Of a DNA stretch of 7,082 nucleotides, positions 6,656 through 7,082 are shown one piece after another. A program made the position numbers and the translations under genes. The DNA comes from Odoribacteraceae bacterium (GTDB lineage Bacteria > Bacteroidota > Bacteroidia > Bacteroidales > Marinifilaceae). The notes below the pieces were generated by a model, which was not told where the DNA came from, made no database searches, and was given only the letters and a program-made list of their open reading frames with translations. Each line of letters starts with the position of its first letter. The stretch's first letter is position 1. The stretch is taken from assembly GCA_031259905.1 (NCBI GenBank), contig JAIRKS010000235.1, positions 1 to 7,082 of the forward strand. The letters are read 5' to 3'.

Positions 6656-6720
6656 CTCCTCCCCCCGTCACGCCCGGCCAGCTTAATGCCTGCCCGTGCT
6701 ACGGGCTGGAGGGGGTGCAG

Positions 6721-6738
6721 GGGGAAAACATTTTCCCC
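6721..6738. repeat. Perfect palindrome GGGGAAAA-CA-TTTTCCCC
   Basis: Two 8-bp arms (6721-6728 and 6731-6738) are exact reverse complements around a 2-nt centre. It lies about 65 bp upstream of the tRNA -33 element and has no T-tract in either direction. It could be a protein-binding site or, in RNA, a stem with the A/U pairs opening as a loop. Confidence 0.6.
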
Positions 6739-6763
6739 TTGCCTGGTCAGGTGGGAGGGGATG

Positions 6764-6804
6764 AAAAAACCGGGGAGGATCCCGTCGCGGTACTGCTCCC
6801 CGGT
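6764..6804 (-). terminator. Intrinsic terminator of the DUF6261-like gene
   Basis: On the minus strand ACCGGGGAG (complement of 6796-6804) pairs with CTCCCCGGT (complement of 6769-6777), a perfect 9-bp GC-rich stem with an 18-nt loop. A run of T follows at once (complement of 6764-6769). It sits 65 nt past the stop codon and is a standard Rho-independent terminator. Confidence 0.85.
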
Positions 6805-6869
6805 GAATCGCGCGCTAAGATCGCGCGCGGTGTGAACAATGTCTCTCTTTACTGTTGCTGCTGGATAGT

Positions 6870-7082
6870 TTACTCCTCGACGGGTTCGTCCTCGCCGGTC
6901 TGGGTGCCCTCGTCGACGAGCGTGTCGTCCGCGTCGTCGTCCTTGCCGGCGGCGGCCTTGCGGCGGCCTTGTTCCTGGGCGAGGAGATGCTTGTAGCGGG
7001 TGGCGATCAGGTTATACTCCGTCACGAACGTGGCAAGATCCGGGTTACTGTCGAGACCCAGCAACGTCGCGGCGGCCTCGGC
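6870..7082 (-). CDS. DUF6261-like protein, C-terminal 70 residues (5'-truncated by the window edge)
   Basis: An open frame enters from the right edge and ends at TAA 6870-6872, giving 70 residues that begin AEAAATLLGLDSNPDL. The TTG at 7062-7064 is an internal Leu, not a real start. The stretch FVTEYNLIATRYKHLLAQEQGRRK is a helix that resembles the end of DUF6261 proteins, which typically finish with a conserved asparagine/tyrosine helix, a basic GRxK patch and a disordered acidic tail; here the tail is very rich in Asp and Glu and ends EDEPVEE. These are proteins of unknown function known mainly in Bacteroidales. The assignment rests on the C-terminus only. A strong terminator follows, so it is a transcription unit separate from the tRNA. 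Confidence 0.65.
   Translation of the reverse strand, partial: AEAAATLLGLDSNPDLATFVTEYNLIATRYKHLLAQEQGRRKAAAGKDDDADDTLVDEGTQTGEDEPVEE

Larger units (their letters stand above)
6615..6869. other. 255-bp intergenic region between the DUF6261-like gene and tRNA-Arg
   Basis: No gene is visible here. From right to left it holds the DUF6261-gene terminator, a tight AT/GC palindrome, a short GC hairpin (GCCCGT 6692-6697 with ACGGGC 6701-6706) and the tRNA promoter. Between the DUF6261-gene stop and its terminator there is a direct repeat ATCGCGCGC (6807-6815 and 6820-6828), which is also partly self-complementary. Confidence 0.7.

Noticed and set aside
6177..6671. 164-codon minus-strand open frame running through the tRNA and the helicase start
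   Set aside because: It would translate the tRNA and terminator hairpin and then turn into Arg-rich sequence out of frame with the helicase; not a real 5' extension.

Overview
The window most likely comes from the chromosome of a GC-rich member of the Bacteroidota. Three things point there: a textbook Bacteroidota promoter (TAnnTTTG with an upstream TTG, 19 nt apart) just ahead of a tRNA gene; the C-terminus of a DUF6261-like protein, a family I know mainly from Bacteroidales; and a Dna2-like nuclease-helicase of the type common in Bacteroidales. Start codons also lack clear Shine-Dalgarno sequences. The base composition suggests a GC-rich lineage (Alistipes/Rikenellaceae-like is a guess). 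Every supported gene is on the minus strand, so transcription runs from high to low coordinates. The long plus-strand frames are GC-driven shadows.

In transcription order, the right edge holds the last 70 codons of a DUF6261-like gene (6870-7082), closed by a good intrinsic terminator (6764-6804). A 255-bp spacer follows with palindromes and the tRNA promoter, then tRNA-Arg(CCU) (6543-6614). A strong hairpin (6512-6540) separates the tRNA from a GTG-started 1015-residue protein (3437-6484) that joins a Cas4/RecB/Dna2-type PD-(D/E)XK nuclease to an SF1 helicase.

After a 258-bp intergenic region rich in nested direct and inverted repeats comes a tight three-gene operon. It encodes an SPFH/Band-7 protein with a C-terminal SHOCT domain (2024-3178), a four-helix membrane protein with a helical cytoplasmic tail (1307-2005), and a zinc-ribbon + TIR + BspA-type leucine-rich-repeat protein (<1-1301, cut by the window edge). 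The gene gaps are 18 and 5 nt.

The operon is the most interesting part. An SPFH oligomer, a small polytopic membrane protein and a TIR protein with a repeat region that could act as a sensor look like parts of one membrane-associated stress-sensing or anti-phage module. That role is inferred from domain content and gene order. The individual families are recognisable, but I know of no established function for the combination. The Dna2-like gene is probably a conserved DNA-repair gene with its own transcription unit, although it sits directly upstream on the same strand.
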